Shown here piece by piece: positions 9,662 to 21,528 of a DNA stretch of 64,000 nucleotides. The notes below the pieces were generated by a model. The model ran no database searches. It saw only the letters and a program-made list of their open reading frames with translations, and was not told where the DNA came from. Position numbers and translations under genes: made by a program. Source of the stretch: Tetradesmus obliquus (Eukaryota; Chlorophyta; Chlorophyceae; Sphaeropleales; Scenedesmaceae). The first letter of the stretch is position 1. The number at the start of each line of letters is the position of its first letter. The stretch is taken from positions 496,001-560,000 of the forward strand of contig CP126206.1 in the NCBI GenBank assembly GCA_030272155.1, given 5' to 3'.

Positions 9662-11586
9662 GTGGGGCTAAAGGAGAGAAGGCTGAAGCAGTTTCATATG
9701 CGGTCTGCACTCACCCAAGGCACTAGGCCCTTTGAGTTCCCCAGGCAGGTGCTGCAATCAGTTCAACAGCACAGTCCCTGTATAGCCATGCCAACGACCC
9801 CAGGAAGTTGGTACCGCACCAAAGGCGTTGACGATGAAGGTGATGGTGGTGCGCCTACGGGTGCCAGGCAGTGGGTTTGCTGTGACCTTGCCTTGCTACT
9901 CAAGCTCACCTGCATTCAGTACAAAAGTTGTGACCAATCTGCACACACAAGCCCCCCAGCATGACGATGCTGTCTTGCTTGTGCAACAGGACGGTTGCCG
10001 TGAATGCTTACTGTTGCCGTTCTTGCTCCTAGTAGCACAGCAGCACATCTGCTGCACCACCATACGGCTTGATGACCAAATAGCAGCTATGAAAGCTCGT
10101 AGTTCGACATCATCGGCTGCATTTGAGTGTAGGCTTGTGCTGTACACCGTGGCCTGCAGTGCAGGGCCTGTCGAAAAATCGACTGCCGAGAAGAAGGGGG
10201 CAGCCGGTAAGTTACAATATGGCACATTTATGTTATTAAATGCTATGTCTGCAGTAAACAGGGAAAATGATGTATCGTAAGTCGTTGTACAGGCGTAGCA
10301 GGTACTCACCATCAACGGTCAACACGTCCAGCACGGTCCGCTGGGTTCTGACTGGAGTCCTTGACAGCTACTGCAGGTCCAACCGTGTTTTGCTTCTGCA
10401 TGTTCCTTGAGATGAGGTCTGTTACAGGGGGGGGGGCAAGCTATCGTCCTTGAGCGGTGTGCCTGTGGATGCAGTGCAGGCTGTATATGTTTTCATTACG
10501 TGCTGTCGTCTACAAGCATAATCAAAGTCGGCGTCAACGGAGGTATACAAAAACAATCTTTTTCACCTGAAAGCTTGCATCAACGGACGGTGCTTGCAGT
10601 TTATTTTACCGTCCTGTCGTGCAAATGTTCTAGTCTTGTTCTAGTTTTACCTGCATTACCTGCATTCAAAAAGAAAACCTGGTCAGTGCCCGTCCCCGTT
10701 GTGGTTTGATTGATGGTCAACTTGACATTACATTTGAATTGGTGATACACAGCGGCGAGCACACGCTAAATGTTAGCGGCTCCAGCACATATGTGTTGAC
10801 ACACCACCTCCTTCGCACGTAGCATCAGATGATCCCAAACAACAATCAGCAATGCTCTTTAAGCACCGCGCACACCACACTCACAGATAGCAAACACACT
10901 CAAAATGAACGCTGCAAAATCTGGCACCGCAGAAACCCGTGTACTGCTGTGAAGACCAAAATAGGTGACACCTTCAAGAGGCATGTAGCCAAAGAAGCAT
11001 GGGCCACATTGTCGCATCAAGTAACTCTGTTGCAGGAAGCAGAAAAAGATGTGCTCGGCAGGACATACAGCAAGTGAACCAGCTGCAAGCACGGAGGTGC
11101 TGGCCACAATAGCGGTAGCACCAGTGCTGCAGACAGCACGACAATCAGAGACCACTCTATGCGAGTGCTTAGTTAGTTGCCATGCCACCACGCCACCACC
11201 AAGGATTTCAGTAACTTGCTGCACCCTGACACTGCATGCTAATGTAGCAGCAGCACACATTCTCTCCCAAACAACAGCCCTGCATGGCTGCAGCAGCACG
11301 CAATGACGAATGCAGTGCACACACTCATGGCTGTCTGCACACACCACACACACATCCAGGGTGGCGATGCGCCAAGCAACTTGACACAGCAAAATGCAGT
11401 GGCTCGCCACAAGGAGGCTGCATGATGCATGCAGGGCATCTGCACGACGCCACGTGGCCGCTGCCGGCGGCAACAGCAAAGAAACACAGCAGCAGAGAAC
11501 AGCAGCAGCTGCGCACAGCAACACAGCCGCGCACATTCAATGCAGCAGAGCGCGACTAACGCCGCTCACAGCGCACGGCGCGCCGC
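9662..11586. other. Intergenic, downstream of the eEF3 gene
   Basis: No supported gene. It contains a G10 run (about 10428-10437) and CA-rich sequence. It presumably includes the 3' UTR of the minus-strand eEF3 gene; complement TGTAA motifs occur (for example near 10206 and 10392) but none lies close to the stop, so the transcript end is not located. Confidence 0.5.
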
Positions 11587-12958
11587 TCACAGCTCATCCT
11601 CGCTCTCAGACACCTCCTCGCCGCGTGCCTTACGTGCTGCCCTCTCCTTGGCCTTTGCCTTCTTCTCCTTGCGGCTGAGCTCCTTCTTGGGGCCCTTCAC
11701 CTTGATGGTGTTGCCAAAGGCGTCAGTCATCTCCTCCTGCACCTTGAACTCAACCTTCTCACGGGTCAGCACCTGGGGCGCGCCAGTCACGGTGACCAGG
11801 CCGTTGGCCACAGACCACTTCTCAGGGCACAGCGCAGATGTGAACTCGTTGTGGTGCGAGATGATGACCACACCTGCAGAGCGCAACGGCAGCGGACATA
11901 TCAGTACATGCACAGATGTCTCCCAATAAGCGGGAGGGAAGAACGAACTATCAGATACAGCATGTCGATCAGCAGCCCCACAACTCAAACTGGTTGTTGT
12001 TGTATTGCACCCTGCACAATATGGTGACGGGACGCCATCCAGATGTGCTTTCGCAAGTGTTGCAGAATACAAAGCAGCGTTCTCCGGAACTACTGCACCA
12101 CCCAGAACAACCATGCGTCGCCATGCCCCAGCCAGCCACTCACCGCCACCAAACTCCTTGATGGCGCCAGCCAGCGCGCCAAGCGAGTCCCTGTCCAGGT
12201 AGTTGGTGGGCTCGTCCATGACCAGGATGTGTGGCTGGTTCCAGGTGCAGGCAGCAAGCACCACCTTCACCTTCTGGCCGCCGGACAGGCCGCGCATATG
12301 TGCGTGTGTGGCAAACTCGGCCTCCAGGCCCAGCACGCCCAGGTGCTTCTCCACGTTGGCCTTGGTCAGCGGGCGCAGCATCAGGCCCTGCAGGCACATC
12401 AGAAAACAACGCTCAAGATCAGTGACAGGCCCCACACCCCACGCTCCAGTCCTACTCAACGTTGGCCTTGGTCTGGATCAGCTGTCACAAGGCGGGGCAC
12501 GCAAGCTCCTGTCAAATCGCAATGTACAGTGTTAGTACCCACGCCTTCGTCTTCAGCAATAGGCTACGCCGCTGGACCAATGGCACGCACATGCCCTCCC
12601 ACATCAGACCACTGTCCTGACCAGCAGACACCACCACCACCACGCCACTCAGCTTCAAAGCCTCCCCGCGCAGCTTCCTCGCACAACATCCCACCAGTGA
12701 GCACACCCCAATGTCCCGTAGTCGTACCAACATATGCCACCCAGCTTCAAAGCCTCACCGCGCGCGCCGCCTCCTTCATGTCCAGGTCGGTGACCATCTT
12801 CTCCAGGCCCATCTCCACCAGGTCGTCGCGCGTCAGCCAGGTGGCCGCCTCGGGGCCCTTGCCCTGCCACTGCACCTCGTACTCATAGTCCTTCTTTAGC
12901 TTGCGGCGGCCCAGCAGCTTGTCCACCTTGAGCTTCTGCAGCGTACCGTCCTCAGCCT

Positions 12959-12993
<35 letters not shown>

Positions 12994-15900
12994 GTGAAGA
13001 GGGTCAGCATATGGCGTGGCGCGTGCGGCCATCCAGGGCAGAAGTAATGACTGCACAGCCATTTCGCTGCACACCACGCATGCTGCAATCGATTCAGACG
13101 AACAGCAAACCCCCAACATATCAGCATGCAGTACCCTAGACCCGTAGCAACCTGTACACTACTGCAAGCCGCTAGCCACAGCAGCAGCAGCCAAGCGCAG
13201 CGCACCTTGATCTGGTGCACCTTCTCCTTGGCTGCCTTGTCGTCAGCAGTGTCCTGGCGGGTGGCCTTCACCAGCGCCTCCCTGTCCTCACCCACAGCGT
13301 AGCGCCACTGCAGGACAGCAGCAGCAGAGATGCAGCACCAGTCAGCACATAAAACCAGAAAGCCCACAAGCGGCATGCGTTGCTGCTGGTGCAGTATGCT
13401 GATGCAACAAAACAATACACAACTATGTTGTAATGGCATGCTGTCAGCTTCAAGAGGCTGCTGCGACTGCTGCTGGCACACCTGGATGTACTCGTTGGGG
13501 GTCTTGTCCAGGTGCTGCTCGATGTGGTGGAAAGCGTGCTGTGCCACATAGGCGATGCGCAGGTTGGGGTGCTTCCACACGGTGCCCTCAGTGGCCTCAG
13601 TCTCGCCGGTCAGCACCTGCAGCACATGTCAGGCAACATGCGCCAAGTCAGCAGAAGCACGTAGCGTGTGGGGTGGAAGACAGCGCTGCAATGCATTACA
13701 AACACAGCAGGCGAGCGTTCTGTCACCATCTCCAAAAACAACCAAACAGCAGGCAGGCAAGCAACAAAAGCCTACTTCTATAGACGCAGCGCCGCACCTT
13801 GATGAGGGTGGACTTGCCAGCACCGTTGGGGCCCACACAGGCCACGCGGGAGCTGAGCGACACCTGCAGGCTGACGCCGCTGATCTGGGGTTTGGCTGAG
13901 CCGGGGTAGGTGAAGCTCATGTTGTGCACCTTGAGGATGGCCTTGTCCTTGGACTTGACGCCCTCCAGGAAGCCGGGCTCAGGCAGGCGCCACACCTGAG
14001 AGCAGCAGCAGCAGCAGCGTATGAGCACATAAGTGCGCGTGCGACGAGCGACCCAGATGAGAAAAGCTGCGGGCCGAGGCCTTGCTGCTGACTCCCAAGC
14101 TAGCACACTAGCTACGCAGACCTCAACACGAAAGCAGGTGAATGATGCAGCGCATGCGATATACTGATCAAACCACACAGCACAGCCCCACATACGCCCA
14201 GCCCTCAGCGCACCTGCTCAGTGGCGTCCAGAGCGTAGTAGCTCTGCGCCTCGGGCACGGCAGCCACAAAGGCAGACAGGTTGCCCTTGTACACCTTCAG
14301 CTTGCGGTTGGCGTAGTGGATGATGTCAGAGCACACGCGGTCCAGGAAGCCAGAGTCGTGGCTGACGATGATGGAGGTGACGGTCTTGAGGCCGATGAGG
14401 TACGCCTCCAGCCAGGCCACGTTGAGCACGTCCAGATGGTTGGTGGGCTCGTCCAGCAGCAGGATGTCGGCCTGGGAGCAACACAGCAGCAGCAGCGGCC
14501 GCAGCAGCACATACATTTCGACAATGTGCGTGTGTTCAACAGCATCAGGTGTGACAACAGGTTGAGAAGCGGCAAGACTCGGGCAGGCAGAGCACAGCAG
14601 CCGCAGGTAGCACTGCCTGCCTGCAAGCCTGCTAGCATGGCTATGTTATGGTCAGACGCGCAGCACCAGCATGATCTTGTGCTGCTGCTGCTGCTGATGG
14701 CCAGGCTGATACAGCACCAATGCTCTGCGGAACAAGAACTACCCTGAAGCACACAGGCTGCCCTGCAGCAGCACTGCAGCGCACCTTCATGAGCATGGCG
14801 CGTGCCAGCGCCAGCTTCATCTTCCAGCCGCCGGAGAGGGCGGTGATGACCATGCCCAGCATCTCCTGGGTGAAGCCCACGCTGGTCAGCTGCGTGACAA
14901 TCTCCTCGCGGCTCACGTCCAGGCCGCTGCTGTGCAGCAGCGGGTCAGCAAACACAAAGTCCACCACGTTGAGGTCAGCCATGGAGGCCTGCGGCAGCAG
15001 CAGGCAGAGCGCAGAGCAAGTCGGCAGGGCAGGACGGGGCAGAGGATTGTGAGCAGATTGAACTCGCAAGCAATGCAAGAGCACACACACCACAGGAGCG
15101 GCAGCATACACCGCGACATAAGTTGCAGAACACCTTCATGTCAAGTGACGATTTGATGCACTTGAAAGCCGCCAGCAAACAGGCATGTCTGACGCCATAA
15201 AAAGGTGCATGCACAAGGATGTCGTGCCTCACGCACCTGGATGTCGTGCTCCACATACACGGTGCGCAGCTCGTCAGCCGGGGGGAAGCCGTCCACCTGG
15301 CCATTGGCGATGGCCCTCATCAGCGTGGACTTGCCCACGCCGTTGGGGCCGCACAGGCCGTAGCGGTTGCCGCGGATGAGGCGCATGGTGGCGTTGTTCA
15401 GCAGGATCTTGGCACCATAGGCGAGCGAGAACTCGCAGTTGCACAGCTCCTCGCCCTCCTCCTGCAAGGCGGACCAGAGCACAACAAACAGAGCATGAGA
15501 CATGCAACGTCAAGCGATCATATGCGACAAGCAAGAAGTGCTGAGCAGATGTTGAGTCAATCCGCCTACCAGTACGACGAGAAGCTCAAGCCTGCAAACA
15601 TGACTGCTGGCATTGCAACACCTCAGCTGGCAGCAGGCACAACAAGCAACAGCCCACACCTACCAAGGCTAGAACAGACCAAACAGCAGCCTAAGAGCAG
15701 CCGCTGGCCGCACCACTCACCAGCACTGGTGCGTTGGCAGCTGCCTCACGCTCCGCCTCCTCCACGGCGCGTGCCAGGTAGGCGCGGGTGACCGCCTCGC
15801 TGTCCTCCTCGCCCAGGAAGCGGGCCAGGTAGGGTGTGACAGCCACGCCGTTCCACTCATCAAACTCAAAGTTCTTGGTGTCCTGCAAGCAAACAAGCAA

Positions 15901-18152
15901 GCACGCAATGTACCGGCACATAAGGCACATTACAAAGTTGCCTACACATAGAATTTGATGACAGTGAATGCACTGCTGCTGTTTTACATGCACTGCTGCT
16001 GTTTTACCAGAGATGTTGGCCGCTGTCCAAAGCTGCTGCTGAGGATCACGCCTGCTGTGTGCTTTGCAAGGACCATCACTCCAGGCTGCAGCAGCACCAC
16101 CCATATGCTCACCTGCAGGGACGCCACCAGGCCAGCGACGTACGCCATGGTGGGGCCAAACACAGCATCACCAGCCACGCTGGGGTTGCGCGCAGCGATG
16201 AGCTCCTTCAGCGCAGCGGCCACTGTGGCTGGGTCGGCCTTCTTGGGGGGCACAGACTTGCCCTCGTTGGCCACGCGCAGCAGCTCCTTGGCTGCGCGGG
16301 CAGCCACGGCGCGGCACTCGGGGTCGGCGACCTGCACCACACAGGAAGCACAGCAGCAGCAGCAGCAGCAGCAGCGGCACGCAGGTGTCAGACAACAATT
16401 CAGCACACCATACGCAATCGCATGCCCCAGGGTGGTGAGCATCAAGAATAGCCAAGCGACAAAGCAACAGTCAATGCTTGACAAACCGACACAAGCAGCC
16501 CGTGAGCTGTCGGTTGCACCAGCCAAGAGCGCAGCAGCCACCAGCAGCCCTCACCTCGTTAGCCACCTTCTCCAGGCCTGGCAGCAGGTTGGGCAGGAAG
16601 GGCACGGCGTCCAGGGGGTTGTCCACCAGCTTGGCCATGTTCTCAATGATGACGCTGGCCTTGCGCTTGATGGCGGTGGTGTTGTCGTGGCGCAGGCCAC
16701 GCACCAGCAGCGGCACCATGATGGACAGGGTCGGGGCCTCCACAGCCTGCAGGGCAGGAGAGAAGGGACAAGCGCACGGGACACAGTCAAGCAGGCGCAG
16801 TGTGCATGGTTCCGAACTATAAGGGCGAGTATGTGTAGAGTATGTGTAAAACGCCGCCACGCGCTAGCAGCGCTTGCTGTATCTTCAGACAGCAGACCAG
16901 CGCTGACAGAAAACCAGCGCCGACACAGCACCACACTACTTTCAAGTGACAACCATGCACCATACACTGCACGCCAGCATCACAGCCCTGCACGCAGTGT
17001 GCACAGACCAGCCCCAGCCCCAGCGCTCACCTGCACGAAGGTGGTGGCTGCCAGCTTGTGCACGCAGTCAGGCACCTTCACAGGGTTCTGCATGGTGTCG
17101 ATGAGCATGGGGATGAACTGCTCCAGATCCTTGTTGTTCACGCACTGCATGCAGGCAGTCATGGCGGCGGCTGCGGCGTCCTTCACGCCCTGGCGGGCGT
17201 TGCCGAGCGCCTCAGTCACCTTGGGCACAATCTCGGGCATGCACACAGCCACCTGCAGGAGGGCAGCAAGAAGCAGCAGCATGAGTGGGATGCACAGCCT
17301 GCAGGTGAGTGTTGCAGGCGCAGCTGCTCCCAGCCGACTCACAATGTGCAGCACACGTGCGAGCAGGGGTGTGGCTGACGCTGACACAAGCCGCTTAAGC
17401 ACAAGCACGTGCCAAATTCGGCACCCACCTGACTGGGGCAGCGCTCAGCCAGCGCCTGCAGCATCCTGCAGGCGCCCTCGTTGGTCTGCCACTTCTGGGC
17501 CAGCATGCCCTCAAACAGAGTGGGCAGCACCGCAGCCACGCCGTGAGGGCACATCAGGCCCTCCAGAGAAGACTGGGCGGTGGCAGCAGCAGCACGCACG
17601 GGTCCCTGCTTGTCAGCCAGCAGAGACAGCACCTGGCCCAGCAGGGGCATCAGGTAGGGCTCTGCAGACCTGCCCATGTCTGCGCACAGCGCAGCCAGGG
17701 CCAGCAGGCCACCCTCACGGGCGTTGGCGTTCTTGCCATCAGCAAGCGCAGCAGAGATGGCCTCGACGGCACCAGCAGCCACAAGCTCCTGCACGCCACC
17801 AGTCTTTGCCAGGCCAGCAAGCTCCTGGGCCACTGCAGCACGGTCACCTGCAGATAAGGCAGTGTAGGGCGGGACACAACCGTCAGGGTTGCTGGAGCAC
17901 CCCCGTTGCAGAACATTGCCCGCATCCCGCAGCAGCACAATTGCTTGCGATACCTGCGCCCTAAAATCCATCTACACAAGGAAATCCCAGCAAAGCTGAC
18001 TGCGTGGTGCACTCTTAGGGTAAATGCAGAGCAATATACTGTGAGTGCCTCCTACACAGTGCCAGCTCACCCTCGGCGCTCAGCTGCTTGGACAGCTCGG
18101 CCAGCTTAGCGCTGTTGCCGGTTGCGGGGATAGACGTTGCAACTGCAGCCAT
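11587..18152 (-). CDS. eEF3: Translation elongation factor 3 (ABC-F type, HEAT and chromodomain), 15 exons
   Basis: Ribosome-bound ATPase that in fungi helps release deacylated tRNA from the E site. Exons: 18152-18071, 17847-17429, 17252-17031, 16746-16555, 16331-16113, 15882-15721, 15461-15237, 14988-14785, 14471-14214, 13995-13798, 13616-13482, 13307-13206, 12956-12759, 12387-12144, 11873-11587. All phases join to 1048 residues, against 1044 in yeast eEF3. HEAT repeats fill about 1-380. ABC1 has GPNGVGKST (about 470), LSGGW (558) and [11 protein letters not shown] (578). ABC2 has GPNGAGKST (716), LSGGQ (906) and [10 protein letters not shown] (about 928). The chromodomain (about 807-872) lies between Walker A and signature of ABC2, the hallmark of eEF3. 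The tail is Lys/Arg-rich then acidic. The start is the first ATG before an Ala-rich N-terminus. Confidence 0.95.
12960..12992 (-). repeat. CTG run next to the exon 13 acceptor of eEF3
   Basis: About eleven CAG units on the plus strand, reading CTG in the gene, end directly at the CTGCAG acceptor. It sits where a polypyrimidine tract is expected. Confidence 0.85.
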
Positions 18153-21100
18153 TGTAAAATCTGCAGTCCATCGTAGACAGACATCAGCGAGGGCGCAACC
18201 GTCAGTCGTGCAGCAAGAAACTCGGGCTACCAGACGAATGAGGAACATCTGCTAGCACTAATACTAAACATATCCAAACATGAGCAGTAGGTTCAGATGC
18301 ATAGGGTCCACCAGCGAACATGCCTGCTAGTGCAACACTGCTGTGCTCGCAGCGCAACTTGTGCACATGCAGGGGTCCAGGGACCCGGCTGCCGGCAGTT
18401 CAGGGCTCATTACCTGAAGGTTGAAGCTTCTACGACGAGGGAAATTGGACCGGAGGGCCAGAACAGCAAACTGCACAGGCAGACAAGAGACCGTGTGAGG
18501 TTCCTGGGGCTGCGATGCCAGTGCCGCGCATGTAAAACGGCAGTTGCTGACCCGAATTGTGCTAAGCTGCTCAGAACTATGCCAGGGTGCCACCCTGCCC
18601 TGCCCAGCTGCGGCGACTGTTCAGGGGCCTGCTACAGAGTGCTCCGTGCTCCACCCTAGCTGACAGTGCTACATAAGACTGCCTGAGAGGTGATACACAC
18701 CTTGTCTAGCACCAGCGATTCCTGACACAAGCAGACAGGGGCACGGGATAGTAAGCAGAAAAAGCAGCTCTTTGTTCGCGTGTCCGCTATCGCAACAACG
18801 AGGTTGCAGCGGGGGCGAGTGTTCAGGAACACAGCGCCAAGGTAGCGAGGGGGGGTTGGGGGCTGGCCTATATGCTCCCTGCAACCCTGTCATGGCGGGC
18901 CGGGTTTTAGGAGCCAACTCAAGTCCAGGCGCCATGCAATGGATCACCTTGGAAACGAAAAGAACAACTGATCTCAACAAGCGTATGCCATATTAGCTGG
19001 CAAGTCTTGCGGCTGCTGTGCGACGACTACGGTATGCAGGTCCCTGTGTGCCTTCACCACTCCCTACAAGTGCACAACAGTCGGATGTCCAGTAGGTACA
19101 GAATGCTGCTCAGCCTACAACTATACAAGGTGCTTCATGCACAGTTGCTCAACGACCCTCTCTCAGTCAGGGTATCCTCCTGGGTGGAAGCTTTGTCAGC
19201 AATGATGTCTGCAGATGTACAGGCCTTGACGTCAGCCTGTACGCGCAGTGATGGACTTCTGTGATTCATGTGTTTGGTTTTGTTCTTCATGACATGCCAA
19301 ATCTGTTAGATTGGCTTCATGAGCCCAACACTGGCCCCGCAACAGAAAGGGCAAGCCCCATTGGGGGGTGCCATCATGATGGCGCCAATTATGGCGTTAG
19401 AAGCACACGTGACAGTGCAACATAGCAGCTGGTCAAACTAAGCAGGTTGAGAGGGGCTGCTGTATGTCTCAGGTTCCAAACACATGCATGGCACATTGCA
19501 CTGACACACCCTGCCAGGCTGGCAGGTAAGCAGCCGTGCAGGCCGCCTGCCCTGGCTGGGGCTGCGTATTGCCGCTCGCCACGCCTTGTGCCGCACCATC
19601 ATGGTGCCGCACCTTGTTCATCCCTGGCTCTCCACCCCCTACCGCATTGCACACATAGAAGCCCCACAGGACTTTACCCAGATAGCACGGCAGTGTGGTC
19701 AACAGGAGTGACCAAGCCGCCCCACCAGCAAGAAAAGTACAACATGGTACGTGGTTCATTTCTTGCTGGTGGTCCACTGCCCGGGTGCTGGGCTCTGCCT
19801 GAAAGGGGAGTTAGGGTGTTTGACAGCAATGAGGCAGTGACTTCTGCCTCAGCAATTGGGTGTGCTATGGCTTGATGGGTGACATGATGATGAGCGATTG
19901 GGTCCGCTTGATCGCGATGTTGACAGAGGATGTCAACTTGAAGGCATCTGCATTGTGCATTGTGTATGGCCAGCTCAGCTCCAGTGGTAAAAACTTGCTC
20001 ACCCCGTCAATGGGGAGAGTTTCCCTTGCATCCCCAGACAAAGCAGGCCATGTGAGGCTCACAGAAAGGTTGCATGCTCACACAAGTTCAGGCCACAGGA
20101 TGCTCATCATCATCATCATGTTACCCATCAAGCCATAGCATCAACGCCATCGGCCCCAAGGATGCTCACTGAGTCAGGCACCCAAGAAGCGTCTGCTGGC
20201 ACTACCACCAGGCGCGAGCAACAAGCCACAGGAGCTGGAGAGGCCCTTTCTACCATAACATAATGATGGTGCATATCACTCATGCCAGCTGTGCTGGAGC
20301 TGTATCATACCATGATGGCTACTAGCCGTAATGACTCGTTACTCATTACAACTAGCTCATTGGATGGCTACTAGCCTTCTAGCAGTAGTACAGCGAAGCC
20401 GCATCTGCTTGTCTCAGTGCACCAGCACGCGGCGGCATTATTTACAAACCCTCAAATGCACACATGTTCGACATTTGTCACTGTTGATTATGCGTACCGT
20501 TCGTTCCCCATGGCTTGTGGTTTGCCATTACAGGCCTGTACAGATAGTCACACTGCCTGTAGCAGCCACTGATCCACCCTACATCATGATGGCAGTGATT
20601 GCTGCCAGAACCGTACTAGTGTAGTAATCCTGCCATTCCCAAAGAAACGGGCAAGAATAAAGATTGCAGTCCGTTAACTACTGAATGCAGCCAAGCTGAT
20701 GGTTGCTAGTGGTCATGGCAGGTACACATTGTGTTACACAAAACTCAAACAACCTTTGGTCATCGCACAAACCAACGTTAGTCATCGCATGGTTATCGGA
20801 ATGTGCTGTCAGCAAGCAGCGTGTCACGCAATCTTTGTCAAGCGCTCAGAGTGCTGTCCTGGCTGGCCGGGTTTTGCAGCTGACCCTTGACATCACTTAG
20901 CCTGTGCCCCGAGACAGCGCAACAACACAATACACCACGATCTGTTTCTGAGACTGTTTACTGCGCTTTCTTGTTGCTATCATGCGACTTCGACAGATGA
21001 CCGTTTAGCTCCTTGTTAGCGTTCAAACTTTTCTGCCAGGCAGCTACTGTTCTGCAGCACCATTTGAAGTCAATCAACACAGCTTTATTTATCAGGGGCA

Positions 21101-21528
21101 ACTGGCTCATGTGTTACGATAGCTAGGGAGACGTTGTGGAGCCAGGCTGTCAAAACGGCCCAGAGAAGGCACGACGCCCTGCTGATGGCTGAATGCAGGT
21201 GAACAGCAGCGGATCCACGAAACAGTTCTATGTTTCAAGGCTGCTGCAGCGGTCAGCTGAACTGGCGTGCTTCAAGGCCTGTACAGTCAACCTGTTGGAA
21301 ACTACACTTACCAGTCGACCAGCAGCAAAGCAGAGGCACAGATTTCACATTTAAACGGCAAAGAGCTTTTATAAGGAGCGAGCAACCAGGCTCAGGATTC
21401 TGCATCATAGAAATGTTCATCAGAGCCCACCGTGCTGCACAGATGACTTGCACCTCGGCCGACCTGTTCCACCAAATACGTTCTCTGCTTTTTGTTGTGC
21501 AGGGACAATCCTGTCGTAGATTGAGTGT
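18153..21528. other. Intergenic between divergent eEF3 and SAND-protein genes
   Basis: About 3.4 kb with no gene I can support. It must hold the promoters of both flanking genes, which face away from each other. Two LINE-like tail sequences in inverted orientation lie at 19862-19897 and 20100-20145. A GCCATCATGATGGC palindrome occurs near 19371. Confidence 0.5.
19862..20145. mobile_element. Inverted pair of LINE-like 3' tails, or a MITE-like unit of about 280 bp
   Basis: The sequence GCTATGGCTTGATGGG(T) followed by an ATG-triplet run begins at about 19866. Its reverse complement closes the interval at about 20104-20143. The same terminal motif recurs at 27806, 33895 and 34428. Either two element ends face each other, or this is a short non-autonomous unit with roughly 35-bp terminal inverted repeats. 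Confidence 0.45.

Noticed and set aside
15955..17964. 669-codon plus-strand open frame over the eEF3 gene
   Set aside because: It spans exons and introns of the minus-strand eEF3 gene and has no recognisable domain; shadow of coding sequence.
17339..17971. Minus-strand frame starting MDFRAQVSQ as the eEF3 N-terminus
   Set aside because: Its first part lies in intron 1; splicing 18071 to 17847 gives an in-frame join and a length matching the family.
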